Positions 22,928 to 31,310 of a stretch of 64,000 nt of DNA are shown piece after piece (within the stretch, counting starts at the first letter, position 1; each line of letters opens with the position of its first letter). The notes beneath the pieces are model-generated. The model worked only from the letters and a program-made list of their open reading frames with translations, was not told the origin of the DNA and made no database searches. Origin of the DNA: CAWCHZ01 sp963795555 (GTDB lineage: Bacteria > Actinomycetota > Thermoleophilia > Solirubrobacterales > Solirubrobacteraceae); assembly GCA_963795555.1 (NCBI GenBank), contig CAWCHZ010000002.1, positions 992,001 to 1,056,000 on the forward strand, in the 5' to 3' direction. The translations under genes were made by a program, and so were the position numbers.

Positions 22928-23635
22928 TCAGGTGCTTGGAACTTCCTGCTCCGATTCGGCCGTCTCGCCGCGCCAGATCTCATGCTCTGAGCCCGGAGAG
23001 TTAGCAACCGTGGTGGGATCTGGAGAGTCGAACAGCATCAACACGACCTGGACCGGTCGCTCGCTGCCGTGGTCGCCGCTCGCCATGCGCTCGGCGCTCT
23101 CCGTCTGCACTTGCTCGATTCGCTTGAGCAGCTGGCGCAGCTCTCCAGCGATATCGCTCCAACCCTGCTGATCCAGCACAGCCGGAGTGCGCGTCATATG
23201 GGCGTCGCCGGCGTCGAAGCCGCCCTCGGCAGCCGCGGCATTGACGTAGCTGCCAATGCTGTGCAGGCGAGCTGCAACCGTCGCACGCTTGACGATGTCG
23301 GGCATGACAGCCCACGCTTCGTCGCTGATCCGCGCGGGCTCCACGGTCGTGTAGTAGTGCTCGACCGCGCCGCGCCGGCGCGCCTCCTTGACGAGCTCGA
23401 TCATCGCCAGACGATGGAGCGTGCGTACGTGGTAGCTCACGGTCCCCAGGGGGATTCCGAGCTCGTCTGCCAACTCGGTGGGGCTCGCCACGCGTCCTTC
23501 GAGCATGCCGAGTATCCGCACTCGCAGAGGATGCGCGAGCATCTTCACGATGCGCGGATCCGTGATGTCGTTGTAGGGCTTCAGGCCGCCTCCTTCCTCG
23601 ATGCTCAGCTTGCGCCGGGGGCCCGTGGCGATCAT
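22928..23635 (-). CDS. ArsR-type winged-helix regulator
   Basis: A 235-residue protein. Residues about 20-90 are an ArsR/HTH_20 domain: DPRIVKMLAHPLRVRILGMLEGRVASPTELADELGIPLGTVSYHVRTLHRLAMIELV followed by the wing RRRGAVEHYYTT. The C-terminal half is a helical domain with a long acidic tail (SEHEIWRGETAESEQEVP). No metal-binding cysteines are present, so another signal is likely. Proteins of this build are abundant in Solirubrobacterales as far as I know. Confidence 0.8.
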   Translation of the reverse strand: MIATGPRRKLSIEEGGGLKPYNDITDPRIVKMLAHPLRVRILGMLEGRVASPTELADELGIPLGTVSYHVRTLHRLAMIELVKEARRRGAVEHYYTTVEPARISDEAWAVMPDIVKRATVAARLHSIGSYVNAAAAEGGFDAGDAHMTRTPAVLDQQGWSDIAGELRQLLKRIEQVQTESAERMASGDHGSERPVQVVLMLFDSPDPTTVANSPGSEHEIWRGETAESEQEVPST

Positions 23636-24030
23636 CCAGCCACGACGCCTCAGCAGCGTTCACTCGTTGGTCCTGTCGCAGCGTGCTGCCTGCGCGATCT
23701 TGCAGGGGGCAAAGCAGCAGTTGATAAGCGATATTGCTCCGAAAGTTGGTAGAAGCTTCGACCTATCTTAATGCACAGGTGAATTTAATTCAATCAGCCT
23801 CCAGTGGGTTGGCGCTGCCCGGACCGACGGTCCCCGGAGTTTGGGGCATTTTGTAGAAAGAGCGCGCCGATCTTCTCAGTCAGAGCAGACTGAACGAAAC
23901 GCGTTGAGCATTCGCCGGGTCTCAATGACTGGATGTCTCAGCTCCCCGAGCACCCAGCGCCCGCCGCCGAGCACGCCGCCGAGCCCCCAGCGCGCGCCGC
24001 CGAGCACGCCGCAGAGAGGGGCCAGCCCGC
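23636..24030. other. Intergenic region
   Basis: The AT-richer part (23700-23800) probably holds the promoter of the ArsR-type gene. 23947-24015 is a GC-rich imperfect repeat of GAGCACSCCG-type units just before the methyltransferase start. No gene is supported. Confidence 0.4.
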
Positions 24031-24822
24031 GTGACTGGCGCGATCTCCTCACCGGCGCTGGAGGCCTATGAGCACCTGGCGCCCTTCTACGACAGCTTCA
24101 CGAGCTCGCACGTCAGCTACGAGCGCTGGCTGACGATCCTCGAGGGGATCGCGCTGGAGCACGGCCTCACGGGCCACCGCCTGCTCGATGTCGGCTGCGG
24201 CACCGGCAAGAGCTTCGAGCCGATGCTCGAGCGCGGCTATCAGGTCACCGCCTGCGACCTGTCGCCCGCGATGGTCGAGGTCGCGCGCCGACGCCTGCCG
24301 CCCGGGCACGGTGGCGTCGTGGTCGCGGACATGCGCTCGCTGCCCGACCTCGGGGAGTTCGACCTCGTCACCTGCATCGACGATGCGATCAACTATCTAC
24401 TCGAGGAGGGCGATCTGCTGGCCGCCTTTCGCGGCGTCGCGCGTCTGCTCGCGCCAACCGGCATCTACGTCTTCGACACCAACTCGCTGGCGACCTATCG
24501 CCACGCCTTCGTCGAGCAGTTCGCCGTCGAGGACCCCGATGTCTTCTTCTGCTGGCGCGGCGAGGGCAGCGCCGACTGCGCGCCCGGGAGCGTGATGAGC
24601 GCGACCGTCGAGGTCTTCGCGCGCGTCGGCGAGAACCAATGGCGCCGGCGCTCGAGCCGCCACGTGCAACGCCACTACGGCATCGAGACGATCAAGGCCA
24701 CGCTCGCAGCGGCGGGACTGCGCTGCCTGGCCGCCGTGGGGCAGACGGTCGGCGCTCAGATGCACCTGCGCCCGGACGAGGACGCTCATCGCAAGATCGT
24801 CTTCGTCGCCGGCCGCGCCTGA
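24031..24822 (+). CDS. Class I SAM-dependent methyltransferase
   Basis: A 263-residue protein. AYEHLAPFYDSF is the usual entry helix. LLDVGCGTGKSFEPMLERGYQVTACDLSPAMVEVARRRLP covers motif I and the acidic end of strand 2, and GEFDLVTCIDDAINYLL with LLAPTGIYVFDTNS covers motifs IV and VI. No marker identifies the acceptor. GTG 24031 is the only start that preserves the entry helix. Confidence 0.82.
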   Translation: MTGAISSPALEAYEHLAPFYDSFTSSHVSYERWLTILEGIALEHGLTGHRLLDVGCGTGKSFEPMLERGYQVTACDLSPAMVEVARRRLPPGHGGVVVADMRSLPDLGEFDLVTCIDDAINYLLEEGDLLAAFRGVARLLAPTGIYVFDTNSLATYRHAFVEQFAVEDPDVFFCWRGEGSADCAPGSVMSATVEVFARVGENQWRRRSSRHVQRHYGIETIKATLAAAGLRCLAAVGQTVGAQMHLRPDEDAHRKIVFVAGRA

Positions 24823-24853
24823 GCGTTTCAGCCGAGCGCGCCGAGGCCGACTC

Positions 24854-25051
24854 CTAGTCGTCGTCGACGATCAGCAAAGCCTGGACCGGGCAGCTCAGCG
24901 CGGCGCGCCGTGCATGGTCCGACAGCTGGCGCGGGACGGGACGCTCGTCGATGATCGGGTAGCCCCAGTCGTCCAGCGTGATCGCCTCCGGGAAGAGCTC
25001 CGCACAGAGGCCGTGGGCGTCGCATTTGGTGGGGTCTAGGCGCAGGCGCAC
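24854..25051 (-). CDS. Ferredoxin, [3Fe-4S] type
   Basis: A 65-residue protein. VRLRLDPTKCDAHGLCAELFPE gives C-x5-C, and SCPVQAL supplies the last Cys-Pro, the spacing of single-cluster ferredoxins such as those serving P450s. GTG 25051 is chosen; it overlaps the NuoF-like gene by 16 bases. It probably accepts electrons from that flavoprotein. Confidence 0.8.
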   Translation of the reverse strand: MRLRLDPTKCDAHGLCAELFPEAITLDDWGYPIIDERPVPRQLSDHARRAALSCPVQALLIVDDD

Positions 25052-26292
25052 ACCGACTCCTGCCAGCAGGCCTCGCAGGCCCCGTGTCGGGCATGCTCGG
25101 CCAGCTCGCCGGCGAACACGCTCAACCCGGTTGCGATGAAGCGCATCGCGCCGTCGGGGAAGCGACAGGCGCCACGTCCACTCACCTGGCCGATCCAGCG
25201 ACGCAGCCGCTCCGGCGCATCGGCGCTCGCGCGACCCTCGACCAGCTCGACGATCGTCGCCGAGATCGCGGCGAGGCCATGGACGCATGGACCGCATTGG
25301 CCGGCCGACTCGCCGGCCAGGTAGACCGCGGTCCGTGCCAGCTCGGCGGCTCCACAGGCGCTCGTCGGCAGAGCCACCAGGACTCCCGCGCCGAGCGCGG
25401 CGTCATGCGCACTCAGCTGCTCGTTGGCGAGCGGGAGCTGCAGCGCGAGCTCGCCGTCGATCCAGGAGCCGAAGTAGCCACCGACCAGCACCGCGCGCAG
25501 CTCCGCAGTCAGTCCCCCAGCCGCGGCGAACAGATCGGCTATCGGAGTCCCCTGAGCCGCCTCGTACACGCGTGGCTCAGCGACGGCGCCCACCACTGTC
25601 ACGAGCATCGAGCCGGGCTCGCGCGGCGTGCCGATCGCGCGAAACCAGCGCGCGCCGTGGCGCGCGATCAGCGCGACATGCGCCAGCGTCTCGACGTTGT
25701 CGACCAGCGTTGGGCGGCGCCGTACGCCGCGCTGCTCCACGCGCACCTGGGAGAACGTCGGCTTGGCAGGCCCCCCGTTGAGCTGGTTGACGAGCGCCGT
25801 CGCCTCGCCGGGAACGAAGCCCTCCGCGGTGAGCACGAGCCGCACGTCGATCGGATCGCGATGCGCGCGGCGACGCTCCTCGAGCGCCAGCTCGACGGCT
25901 CGGTGCGCTGCCGGAGCGTCGTTCGCTACGCAGATCAGCGCCTCGCGGGCGCCGACCGCCTGGGCGGCCAGCACGCAGCCGTCGATCACCAAATGCGGGC
26001 TGGCCCCCAGCAGCAGTCGATCCTTCGCCGCCAGCGGCTCACCCTCGGTGCCGTTCGCGACGACGATCGGCCGACGCCCGGCGGCCACGGCCGCCATCTT
26101 GCGTGCCGTCGGGAAGCGCGCGCCGCCGCGACCCGCCAGCCCCGCCTCGTCGACCAGCTCGATCAGCGAGCGCCCGGAGCGGCGACCGAGCTCGGGCATC
26201 GGCCCGTGGAGCTCCAGATGCTCGGCGAGCGACAGGGCGCGGTCGGGCAGCGTCCCTGCCAGCAGTCGCGGCAGTGTCGCGGGCGCCGTCAT
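25036..26292 (-). CDS. NuoF-like NADH-binding flavoprotein
   Basis: A 418-residue homologue of complex I subunit F. GLAGRGGARFPTARKM is the glycine-rich nucleotide/FMN region, VVANGTEGEPLAAKDR and PTLVDNVETLAHV are FMN-site motifs, followed by an SLBB-like region and a C-terminal cluster segment ESAGQCGPCVHGL...GRGACRF. The first cysteine of the usual C-x2-C-x2-C is alanine, so the cluster is atypical or uses another ligand. With ferredoxin and ApbE it probably forms a soluble or membrane-linked electron-transfer module. The ATG lies in a duplicated junction. Confidence 0.83.
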   Translation of the reverse strand: MTAPATLPRLLAGTLPDRALSLAEHLELHGPMPELGRRSGRSLIELVDEAGLAGRGGARFPTARKMAAVAAGRRPIVVANGTEGEPLAAKDRLLLGASPHLVIDGCVLAAQAVGAREALICVANDAPAAHRAVELALEERRRAHRDPIDVRLVLTAEGFVPGEATALVNQLNGGPAKPTFSQVRVEQRGVRRRPTLVDNVETLAHVALIARHGARWFRAIGTPREPGSMLVTVVGAVAEPRVYEAAQGTPIADLFAAAGGLTAELRAVLVGGYFGSWIDGELALQLPLANEQLSAHDAALGAGVLVALPTSACGAAELARTAVYLAGESAGQCGPCVHGLAAISATIVELVEGRASADAPERLRRWIGQVSGRGACRFPDGAMRFIATGLSVFAGELAEHARHGACEACWQESVCACA

Positions 26293-26357
26293 GCCGCCTC
26301 GGCGAGCGACAGCCGCGGCAGTGTCGCGGAGGTGGTCACGCCGCCTCGGCGAGCGAT
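26264..26357 (-). repeat. 47-bp imperfect tandem duplication of the apbE/nuoF-like junction
   Basis: Copies 26264-26310 and 26311-26357 share GCGGCAGTGTCGCGG and CGCCTCGGCGAGCGA. Each contains a stop overlapping a start: GTGA at 26339-26336 and ATGA at 26292-26289 (minus strand). The copies differ at several bases, so the event is older than the one at 4437. Confidence 0.9.
26289..26339 (-). CDS. 16-residue relay minicistron between apbE and the NuoF-like gene
   Basis: The GTG overlapping the apbE stop reads MTTSATLPRLSLAEAA. The first part copies the NuoF-like N-terminus (TAPATLPRL) and the last part copies the ApbE C-terminus (LSLAEAA). It stops at TGA 26291-26289, overlapping the true ATG. 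Translation is inferred. Confidence 0.45.
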   Translation of the reverse strand: MTTSATLPRLSLAEAA

Positions 26358-27349
26358 AGCTCGTCGGCGGGCCAGCCGGCGACCCGGGTCACGGCGCCAG
26401 CCACGTTGACCAGGCGTGCCGGCAGCCCGCTGTCGCTGAGCCAGGCGGGTGCGTCGGTCCCACGCACGATCGCGGCGGTGCTGGCGGTGTTGGCGTCCAC
26501 GCAGGTCGCCGCCGCCACGCTGACGGTGCGCCAGACGACGCCCGCGGGCGCCCCAGTCGCGGGGTCGATGATGTGGTGAGCCGACCGCTCGCCACTGCGC
26601 CAGCTGCGCACCATCGTGCTCGAGGTCGCGATCGCGCCGCTTGTGATCGAGATCGTCGGATGCACGCGGGGGTCCGGAGTGGTCGCGTGGGAATCGGCGA
26701 TCGCGATCCGCCAGCCGCCCGCGGGCGCCGACCCCGCGACTGCGACGTCACCGCCGATCGCCACCAGCGCGCCACAGCCGAGCGCCGCGCTCAGCGCATG
26801 GGCTGCGCGATCGGCGGCCAGCGCCTTGGCCGTGGCGCCCAGGTCGAGCGTGACGCCCATCGGTATGCGCACGGTCCGGCGTTCGCCATCGAGCTCGACG
26901 ACCCTCCAGCCGGGCACCCGGGTGAGCTGGACGCGGGCCGGCGGCGCTGCCTGGTCGACGCCAGCGGTAGCGGCGAAATCGCGGTCATAGCCGGCCATCC
27001 GCAGCGCCCCGCCGACCGTCGGATCGACGTCGCCAGCCGTGATCGCGGCGGCGCGCAGCGCGGCCGCCAACGCCGTGGCGAACAGGGGGCTGATAGTCAC
27101 CTGACGGCCGGCGCTGGCGTTGACGCTCGCGAGCTCGGAGTCCTCCCGAAAGCGACTGCAGGCCCGCTCGATCGCATCCAGCTCGGCGGCCACGATCCGC
27201 CGAGCCTCTTCCTCCACCCCCCAAGTCGTGACGATCACCGTGACGCCGGTCGTCCAGATCGACCAGCGCATGGTCGAGCAGCCCTCGCCGGGGATCGAGC
27301 GAGGCGCGCTGAGGCGGTGCTCGCGCAGGGTCGAGCAGGCCTCGCTCAC
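26336..27349 (-). CDS. apbE: FAD:protein FMN transferase (ApbE)
   Basis: A 337-residue flavinyltransferase that attaches FMN covalently to a Thr/Ser of a target protein. MRWSIWTTGVTVIV, IERACSRFREDSELASVNAS, GVTLDLGATAKALAADRA and GGDVAVAGSAPAGGWRIAI are ApbE landmarks, and HHIIDPATGAPAGVVWRTVSVAAATCVDANTAS contains the Mg-binding aspartate region. The first 25 residues are extra. The GTG start overlaps the preceding gene's stop by four bases (GTGA). Its target may be an FMN-binding protein in the same electron pathway. Confidence 0.9.
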   Translation of the reverse strand: MSEACSTLREHRLSAPRSIPGEGCSTMRWSIWTTGVTVIVTTWGVEEEARRIVAAELDAIERACSRFREDSELASVNASAGRQVTISPLFATALAAALRAAAITAGDVDPTVGGALRMAGYDRDFAATAGVDQAAPPARVQLTRVPGWRVVELDGERRTVRIPMGVTLDLGATAKALAADRAAHALSAALGCGALVAIGGDVAVAGSAPAGGWRIAIADSHATTPDPRVHPTISITSGAIATSSTMVRSWRSGERSAHHIIDPATGAPAGVVWRTVSVAAATCVDANTASTAAIVRGTDAPAWLSDSGLPARLVNVAGAVTRVAGWPADELSLAEAA

Positions 27350-27702
27350 GAGCCCCCCGAGGACACCTGGGGCGCCGCCGCCGACTGGGGAGCCTGTGCC
27401 GGCGCCTGGAGGCCCTGTGCGCCCGAGCTTGCGTTGCCCGAGCTGGACGCGCTGGTCGAAGTGGTTGCCGCCCCGCTCGAGCCCGAGCCCGTGGCGCTCG
27501 TGTTCGAGCCGGCGGCACCCGAGCCCGCCGCGGTGGAGCTGGGATGGGTCGTGCCCGGTCTCGCGTTCGCGGCGACCGCCGCAAACAGGCCGCTTGCCGC
27601 CACCGCGCCGGCGATCATCCAGCGTGTAAGGCGCGACAGACGGCGCAAGCCGATGTCGCGGATGCTGACCTGCCGAGCGGAGCGCGGATCGTGCTGATTC
27701 AT
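27346..27702 (-). CDS. Membrane-anchored Ser/Ala/Gly-rich protein
   Basis: A 118-residue protein from ATG 27702. Residues 1-22 are basic, LTRWMIAGAVAASGLFAAVAANA is a signal anchor or signal peptide, and the rest is low-complexity Ser/Thr/Gly/Ala with a Gln/Pro end. It is coupled to apbE. Low-complexity tails with Ser/Thr could be a spacer or a flavinylation substrate, but no ApbE recognition motif (D-x-x-x-G-A-T) is present. Confidence 0.6.
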   Translation of the reverse strand: MNQHDPRSARQVSIRDIGLRRLSRLTRWMIAGAVAASGLFAAVAANARPGTTHPSSTAAGSGAAGSNTSATGSGSSGAATTSTSASSSGNASSGAQGLQAPAQAPQSAAAPQVSSGGS

Positions 27703-27768
27703 GGCTGTTCTCTCAGCATGATCGGCACGCAAACGCAACCGTAGGTAAAAGTTCCGCTTAGAAGCCTC

Positions 27769-29139
27769 TTATGCACGGCCCTCGCCAGCGGTGCCGATGC
27801 GCTCGACCTCGTAGCCCGCGTCGGCGAGCGCAGCCAGCAGGCGGCGCGCATGGTCGGCGCCGCGCGTGGCGATCACCAGCTCGACGCCGGATTGGCGCAC
27901 ATGCAACGGCACGGCGTCGCGCACGTGCTCGACGCTGAGCAGGTTGCCCCCCGCCTGCGCCACGCTGTCGAGCAGGCCGGCGAGCGCGCCCGGCTGGTCG
28001 GGCAGGCGCGTGAACAGCAACATCCTGCGTCCGGCGGCGGTCTCGTGGTGGCGCGCGACCGTCGCGAGCATCCCGGCATCGACGTTGCCGCCCGACAGCA
28101 CCACCGCGGTGATGCCGGCGGCCGGCGGCTCGACGAGGCCCGCCTGCAGCGCCGCGACGCCAACCGCGCCAGCGCCTTCCACGACCAGCTTGGCGCGTTC
28201 GAGCAGGCCAACCATCGCCTCGGCGATGTCGTCCTCGCCGACGACCACGACCTCGTCCACCCAGCGCTCGACGAGCGCGAGCGTCAGCTGACCGGGACGC
28301 TTGACGGCGATGCCATCGGCGATCGACGGCCCGCCCGCGACCGCAACCGGCCTGTGCGCCATGAGCGACGCGGGAAATGGCGCATTGGCCTGCGCCTGCA
28401 CGCCGACCACGTGAACCTCCGGTCGGGCCAGCTTGATCGCGCCGGCCACCCCGGCGATCAGCCCACCGCCTCCGATCGGGACGATCACGCAGGCAAGCTC
28501 GTCCACGTCGGCCAGCAGCTCGAGTGCCACGGTCGCTTGCCCAAGGATCACCTCGGGGTCGTCGAACGGGTGCACCAGCACCGCGCCGGTCTGCCGCGCA
28601 CGCTCCGTGGCCAGCTGGATGCAGTCGTCCACGACCTCCGCATCCAAATTGACCGTGCCGCCGAAGTCCTGCACCGCGCTGACCTTGGCGATCGGGGCGT
28701 CGCGCGGCATGAAGATCTCGCAGGCGATCCCGCGAGCCCGTGCAGCGTAGGCGAGCGCTTGGCCGTGATTGCCGGCGCTGCCCGCCACGACGCCCCGCGC
28801 GTCCCCTACGGTGGAGAGCTTGGCGAGCGCGCCACGCAGCTTGAATGAGCCCGTTCGCTGCAGGCTCTCGGCCTTCAGCACGATGCGGCCGCCGAGCTGC
28901 TCGCTGAGGCTGTGCGAGCTCAGCACCGGCGTGTGGCGAACGAGGTCGGCGATCGACCGCGCCATCGCCTGCGCCTCGCCGGTGCGCAGGCGCGCCTCAA
29001 GCGCGTCGGCCGCGCGGGTCGGGTCACTCACGCGGGTCGGGTCATCCGCGCGGGTCGGGTCACTCACGCGAGGCGTGGCATCCGCGCGGGCTGGGCCGCT
29101 CGCGTCCGGATCAGAGCGACTCGGCAACCCCGTCTCCAT
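27769..29139 (-). CDS. ilvA: Threonine ammonia-lyase with ACT domain
   Basis: A PLP enzyme converting threonine to 2-oxobutyrate. From about residue 58: MARSIADLVRHTPVLSSHSLSEQLG, TGSFKLRGA (PLP lysine), SAGNHGQALAYAA, PIGGGGLIAGVAGAIK and VVLSGGNVD. The C-terminal 75 residues (LFTRLPDQPGALAGLLDSVAQAGGNLLSVEHVR) are an ACT regulatory domain, as in the short biosynthetic/catabolic form. The first 57 residues are an Asp/Thr/Arg repeat (DPTRAD, DPTRVS, DPTRAA) from an 18-bp tandem repeat, so the true start may be the ATG of MARSIADL. Confidence 0.88.
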   Translation of the reverse strand: METGLPSRSDPDASGPARADATPRVSDPTRADDPTRVSDPTRAADALEARLRTGEAQAMARSIADLVRHTPVLSSHSLSEQLGGRIVLKAESLQRTGSFKLRGALAKLSTVGDARGVVAGSAGNHGQALAYAARARGIACEIFMPRDAPIAKVSAVQDFGGTVNLDAEVVDDCIQLATERARQTGAVLVHPFDDPEVILGQATVALELLADVDELACVIVPIGGGGLIAGVAGAIKLARPEVHVVGVQAQANAPFPASLMAHRPVAVAGGPSIADGIAVKRPGQLTLALVERWVDEVVVVGEDDIAEAMVGLLERAKLVVEGAGAVGVAALQAGLVEPPAAGITAVVLSGGNVDAGMLATVARHHETAAGRRMLLFTRLPDQPGALAGLLDSVAQAGGNLLSVEHVRDAVPLHVRQSGVELVIATRGADHARRLLAALADAGYEVERIGTAGEGRA

Positions 29140-29623
29140 GGCCTTCGAGCAGCTCGCGCCACCCCCCGCCGGGCTCGCCGATGCACAGCTCGGGCGCGGG
29201 GCCGAGCGCGAGCTGGCGCTGCCACACGGTCACGCCCCCGACGTCACGGAGCAAAGCGGCGCTGGGCCGACCCGCTGGCCGCTCGGTCCAACGGAGCTGA
29301 CGGGGTGGCTCGGCGACCCCACGCAGCAGGGCGTAGACGCTCCCCCACCCGCGGCTCATCAGGCCCGCGGCGGCGTCGTGGGCGATGCGATGGCGCACGT
29401 CGACGGCGAGCTGGTTGAGCGCCCCAAGCTGCGCCCAGTCGTCGATCAGATACCAGTCCTCGTAGCCGGCGCCACCGTCCGGCGCGTCGAACGGCAGCGG
29501 GTCGACCCGAAAGGCTGCCGAGTGCACGTCGAGCATCGCGTGGAAGCGCAGCAGGGCCAGCTCGTAGGCGGACGCGGCCACCCCGGGCTGAGATTGGTGC
29601 CAGAAGAGATAAGCAAGCGTCAT
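29111..29623 (-). CDS. Conserved hypothetical protein
   Basis: 170 residues from the ATG of MTLAYLFWHQSQPGVAASAYELALLRFHAML. GAGYEDWYLIDDWAQLGALNQLAVD and LLRGVAEPP have the look of a folded soluble protein with conserved Trp/Asp. I do not recognise the family. It overlaps the 5' end of ilvA by 29 bases and is likely in the same transcript. Confidence 0.65.
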   Translation of the reverse strand: MTLAYLFWHQSQPGVAASAYELALLRFHAMLDVHSAAFRVDPLPFDAPDGGAGYEDWYLIDDWAQLGALNQLAVDVRHRIAHDAAAGLMSRGWGSVYALLRGVAEPPRQLRWTERPAGRPSAALLRDVGGVTVWQRQLALGPAPELCIGEPGGGWRELLEGHGDGVAESL

Positions 29624-29731
29624 TCGAGACCTGGGGAGGCGCGCCACCGCCAATGGCGGCGAGGCATTGCGCGCAAAGCGCGCTCCACGGCGTGGAGGAT
29701 ACGATCAGACGGTGGACAGGCGGGCGCGAGC

Positions 29732-29821
29732 GTGTATCGAGCGGTTACCGACAGCGTGATCGTCGCGCTCACCGACAGCGTGATCGTCGCGCTCACCGAC
29801 AGCGTGATCGTTATTGACTGA
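29732..29821 (+). CDS. Leader ORF built from a 24-bp tandem repeat
   Basis: GTG 29732 opens 29 codons: MYRAV followed by TDSVIVAL-type units encoded by 24-bp repeats at 29747, 29771 and 29795 (third partial). The TGA at 29819-29821 overlaps the TTG start of the HAD gene. It could couple or regulate translation of that gene. Expression is inferred only. Confidence 0.35.
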   Translation: MYRAVTDSVIVALTDSVIVALTDSVIVID

Positions 29822-30485
29822 GCGCCTGGCCGCCGTCCTGTTCGACGTCGACGGCACGCTGATCGACTCCGCGACGGCCACCAACCGCGCCTGGCGCCGC
29901 TGGGCCGAGCGCCATGGCCTCGACACGACGATCGTCGCGCGTCGGGAGGGCGGGCGGCGCACAGTCGACAACATCCGCGTGCTGGCGCCCGCGTTGGACG
30001 CGATCGCGGAGGCACGTCGGCTCGAGCACGAGCAGGCGCAGGACACGGCCGGAATCGCAGCCTACGACGGCGCCACCGAGCTGATCCGCCAGCTTCAAGC
30101 GCGCGGCATCGCCTGGGCGATTGGAACCTCGGCCAGCTCCGCGGTGGTGCATGCGCGCATGCGTGCCGTCGGGCTGCCGCTGCCGCCGGTGATCGTCACC
30201 GGCGACGACATCGAGCACGGCAAGCCGGCGCCGGATGTGTACCTGCTCGCAGCCGAGCGCCTTGGTGTCGCGCCGAGCTCGGCGGTGGTCGTCGAGGACG
30301 CACCCGCGGGCGTCGAGGCCGGGCACGCCGCGGGCGCGGCCGTCATCGCCGTCGCCTCGACCCATCCATGCAGCGAGCTGCGCGACGCGGACCGCTGCGT
30401 CGCGAGGCTGGGCGACGTCTGGGACTGCCTGCAGGCGAACGGCGGGGCTGGCGCGCGGGCAGACGAGGGCCAGCGGACGCCCTAG
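29814..30485 (+). CDS. HAD-family phosphatase (phosphoglycolate phosphatase-like)
   Basis: A 223-residue HAD hydrolase. LFDVDGTLIDS holds the nucleophile DxD, IGTSASS motif II, HGKPAPDVYLLAAERLG the lysine, and VVVEDAPAGVEAG the acidic motif IV. The cap is a small helical type C1. Substrates of this group are small phosphates such as phosphoglycolate or sugar phosphates. TTG start lies at the end of the 24-bp repeat. It ends tail-to-tail with rpiA, sharing four bases. Confidence 0.87.
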   Translation: MTERLAAVLFDVDGTLIDSATATNRAWRRWAERHGLDTTIVARREGGRRTVDNIRVLAPALDAIAEARRLEHEQAQDTAGIAAYDGATELIRQLQARGIAWAIGTSASSAVVHARMRAVGLPLPPVIVTGDDIEHGKPAPDVYLLAAERLGVAPSSAVVVEDAPAGVEAGHAAGAAVIAVASTHPCSELRDADRCVARLGDVWDCLQANGGAGARADEGQRTP

Positions 30486-31141
30486 GCAGCCGCGACGGCG
30501 ATGCGTCTGACGCCATCGCCGTCGCCCACCAGGACCTCACTGACCAGCGCGGGCGCGAACAGGCCGTGGTCGACGACGCCCGGGGTCTGCGCGAGCCATG
30601 CCGCCAACGCAAGCGGATCCTCGACGGACCCGTGGTAATCGGCGATGACGCCCCCGTCTGGACTAGGCGGCACCGCGCGCAGCTCGACCGCGCCGAGCGC
30701 ACGCAGCGTGGCTGGCAGGCCATATGTCAGCAGCTCGACCGGGACCGGCGGGCGCAGTCGCTCGACGAGCTTGTCGGCGGAGACGATGACGACGAAGCGT
30801 CGGGCCGCCGCCGCGACGATCTTCTCGCGGGTGTGGGCTCCCCCACCGCCCTTGACCAGCCAGCCGTTGGGGTCGACCTGGTCGGCGCCGTCGATCGCGA
30901 TGTCGAGCTCATCGAGCTCGCCGCGCGCATCGAAGGCAAGCACGCGCAGCCCCAGCGCAAGCGCCGCCCGCTCGGTCGCGGGGGACGTCGCCACGGCTGT
31001 GATGTCGAGCGCGCGCCGCGCGAGGGCGGGCAGCAGGTGAGCGACCGTCGAGCCCGTGCCCAGGCCGACCCGCCAGCCGTCGCAGACGAGCTGAGCGGCA
31101 GCTTCCGCGGCAAGGCGCTTCTCCTGTTCGCTGTTGGTCAT
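30482..31141 (-). CDS. rpiA: Ribose-5-phosphate isomerase A
   Basis: A 219-residue isomerase of the pentose phosphate pathway. GLGTGSTVAHLLPAL is the phosphate loop, DELDIAIDGADQVDPNGWLVKGGGGAHTREKIVA carries the catalytic Asp, Glu and Lys residues, and ADYHG fits the late motif. ATG 31141 is chosen over the longer frame because it gives the usual N-terminus (EQEKRLAAEAAAQLV). Confidence 0.92.
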   Translation of the reverse strand: MTNSEQEKRLAAEAAAQLVCDGWRVGLGTGSTVAHLLPALARRALDITAVATSPATERAALALGLRVLAFDARGELDELDIAIDGADQVDPNGWLVKGGGGAHTREKIVAAAARRFVVIVSADKLVERLRPPVPVELLTYGLPATLRALGAVELRAVPPSPDGGVIADYHGSVEDPLALAAWLAQTPGVVDHGLFAPALVSEVLVGDGDGVRRIAVAAA

Positions 31142-31310
31142 CTGAGCCTGACTGCCGTCGGCTCGCTGCTCGAGAGCCGCCGTCGGGGCGGCAGCGTATC
31201 CGGCGCGGCGGCGCCCGGTGAATCGACACGCTGGCCAATGCCCTCCCCGATGTGCTGCCTTGCAGGCGCGTGGCGAGCCGAGCAATCGGGGTACTTACAA
31301 TCGGACGCCG

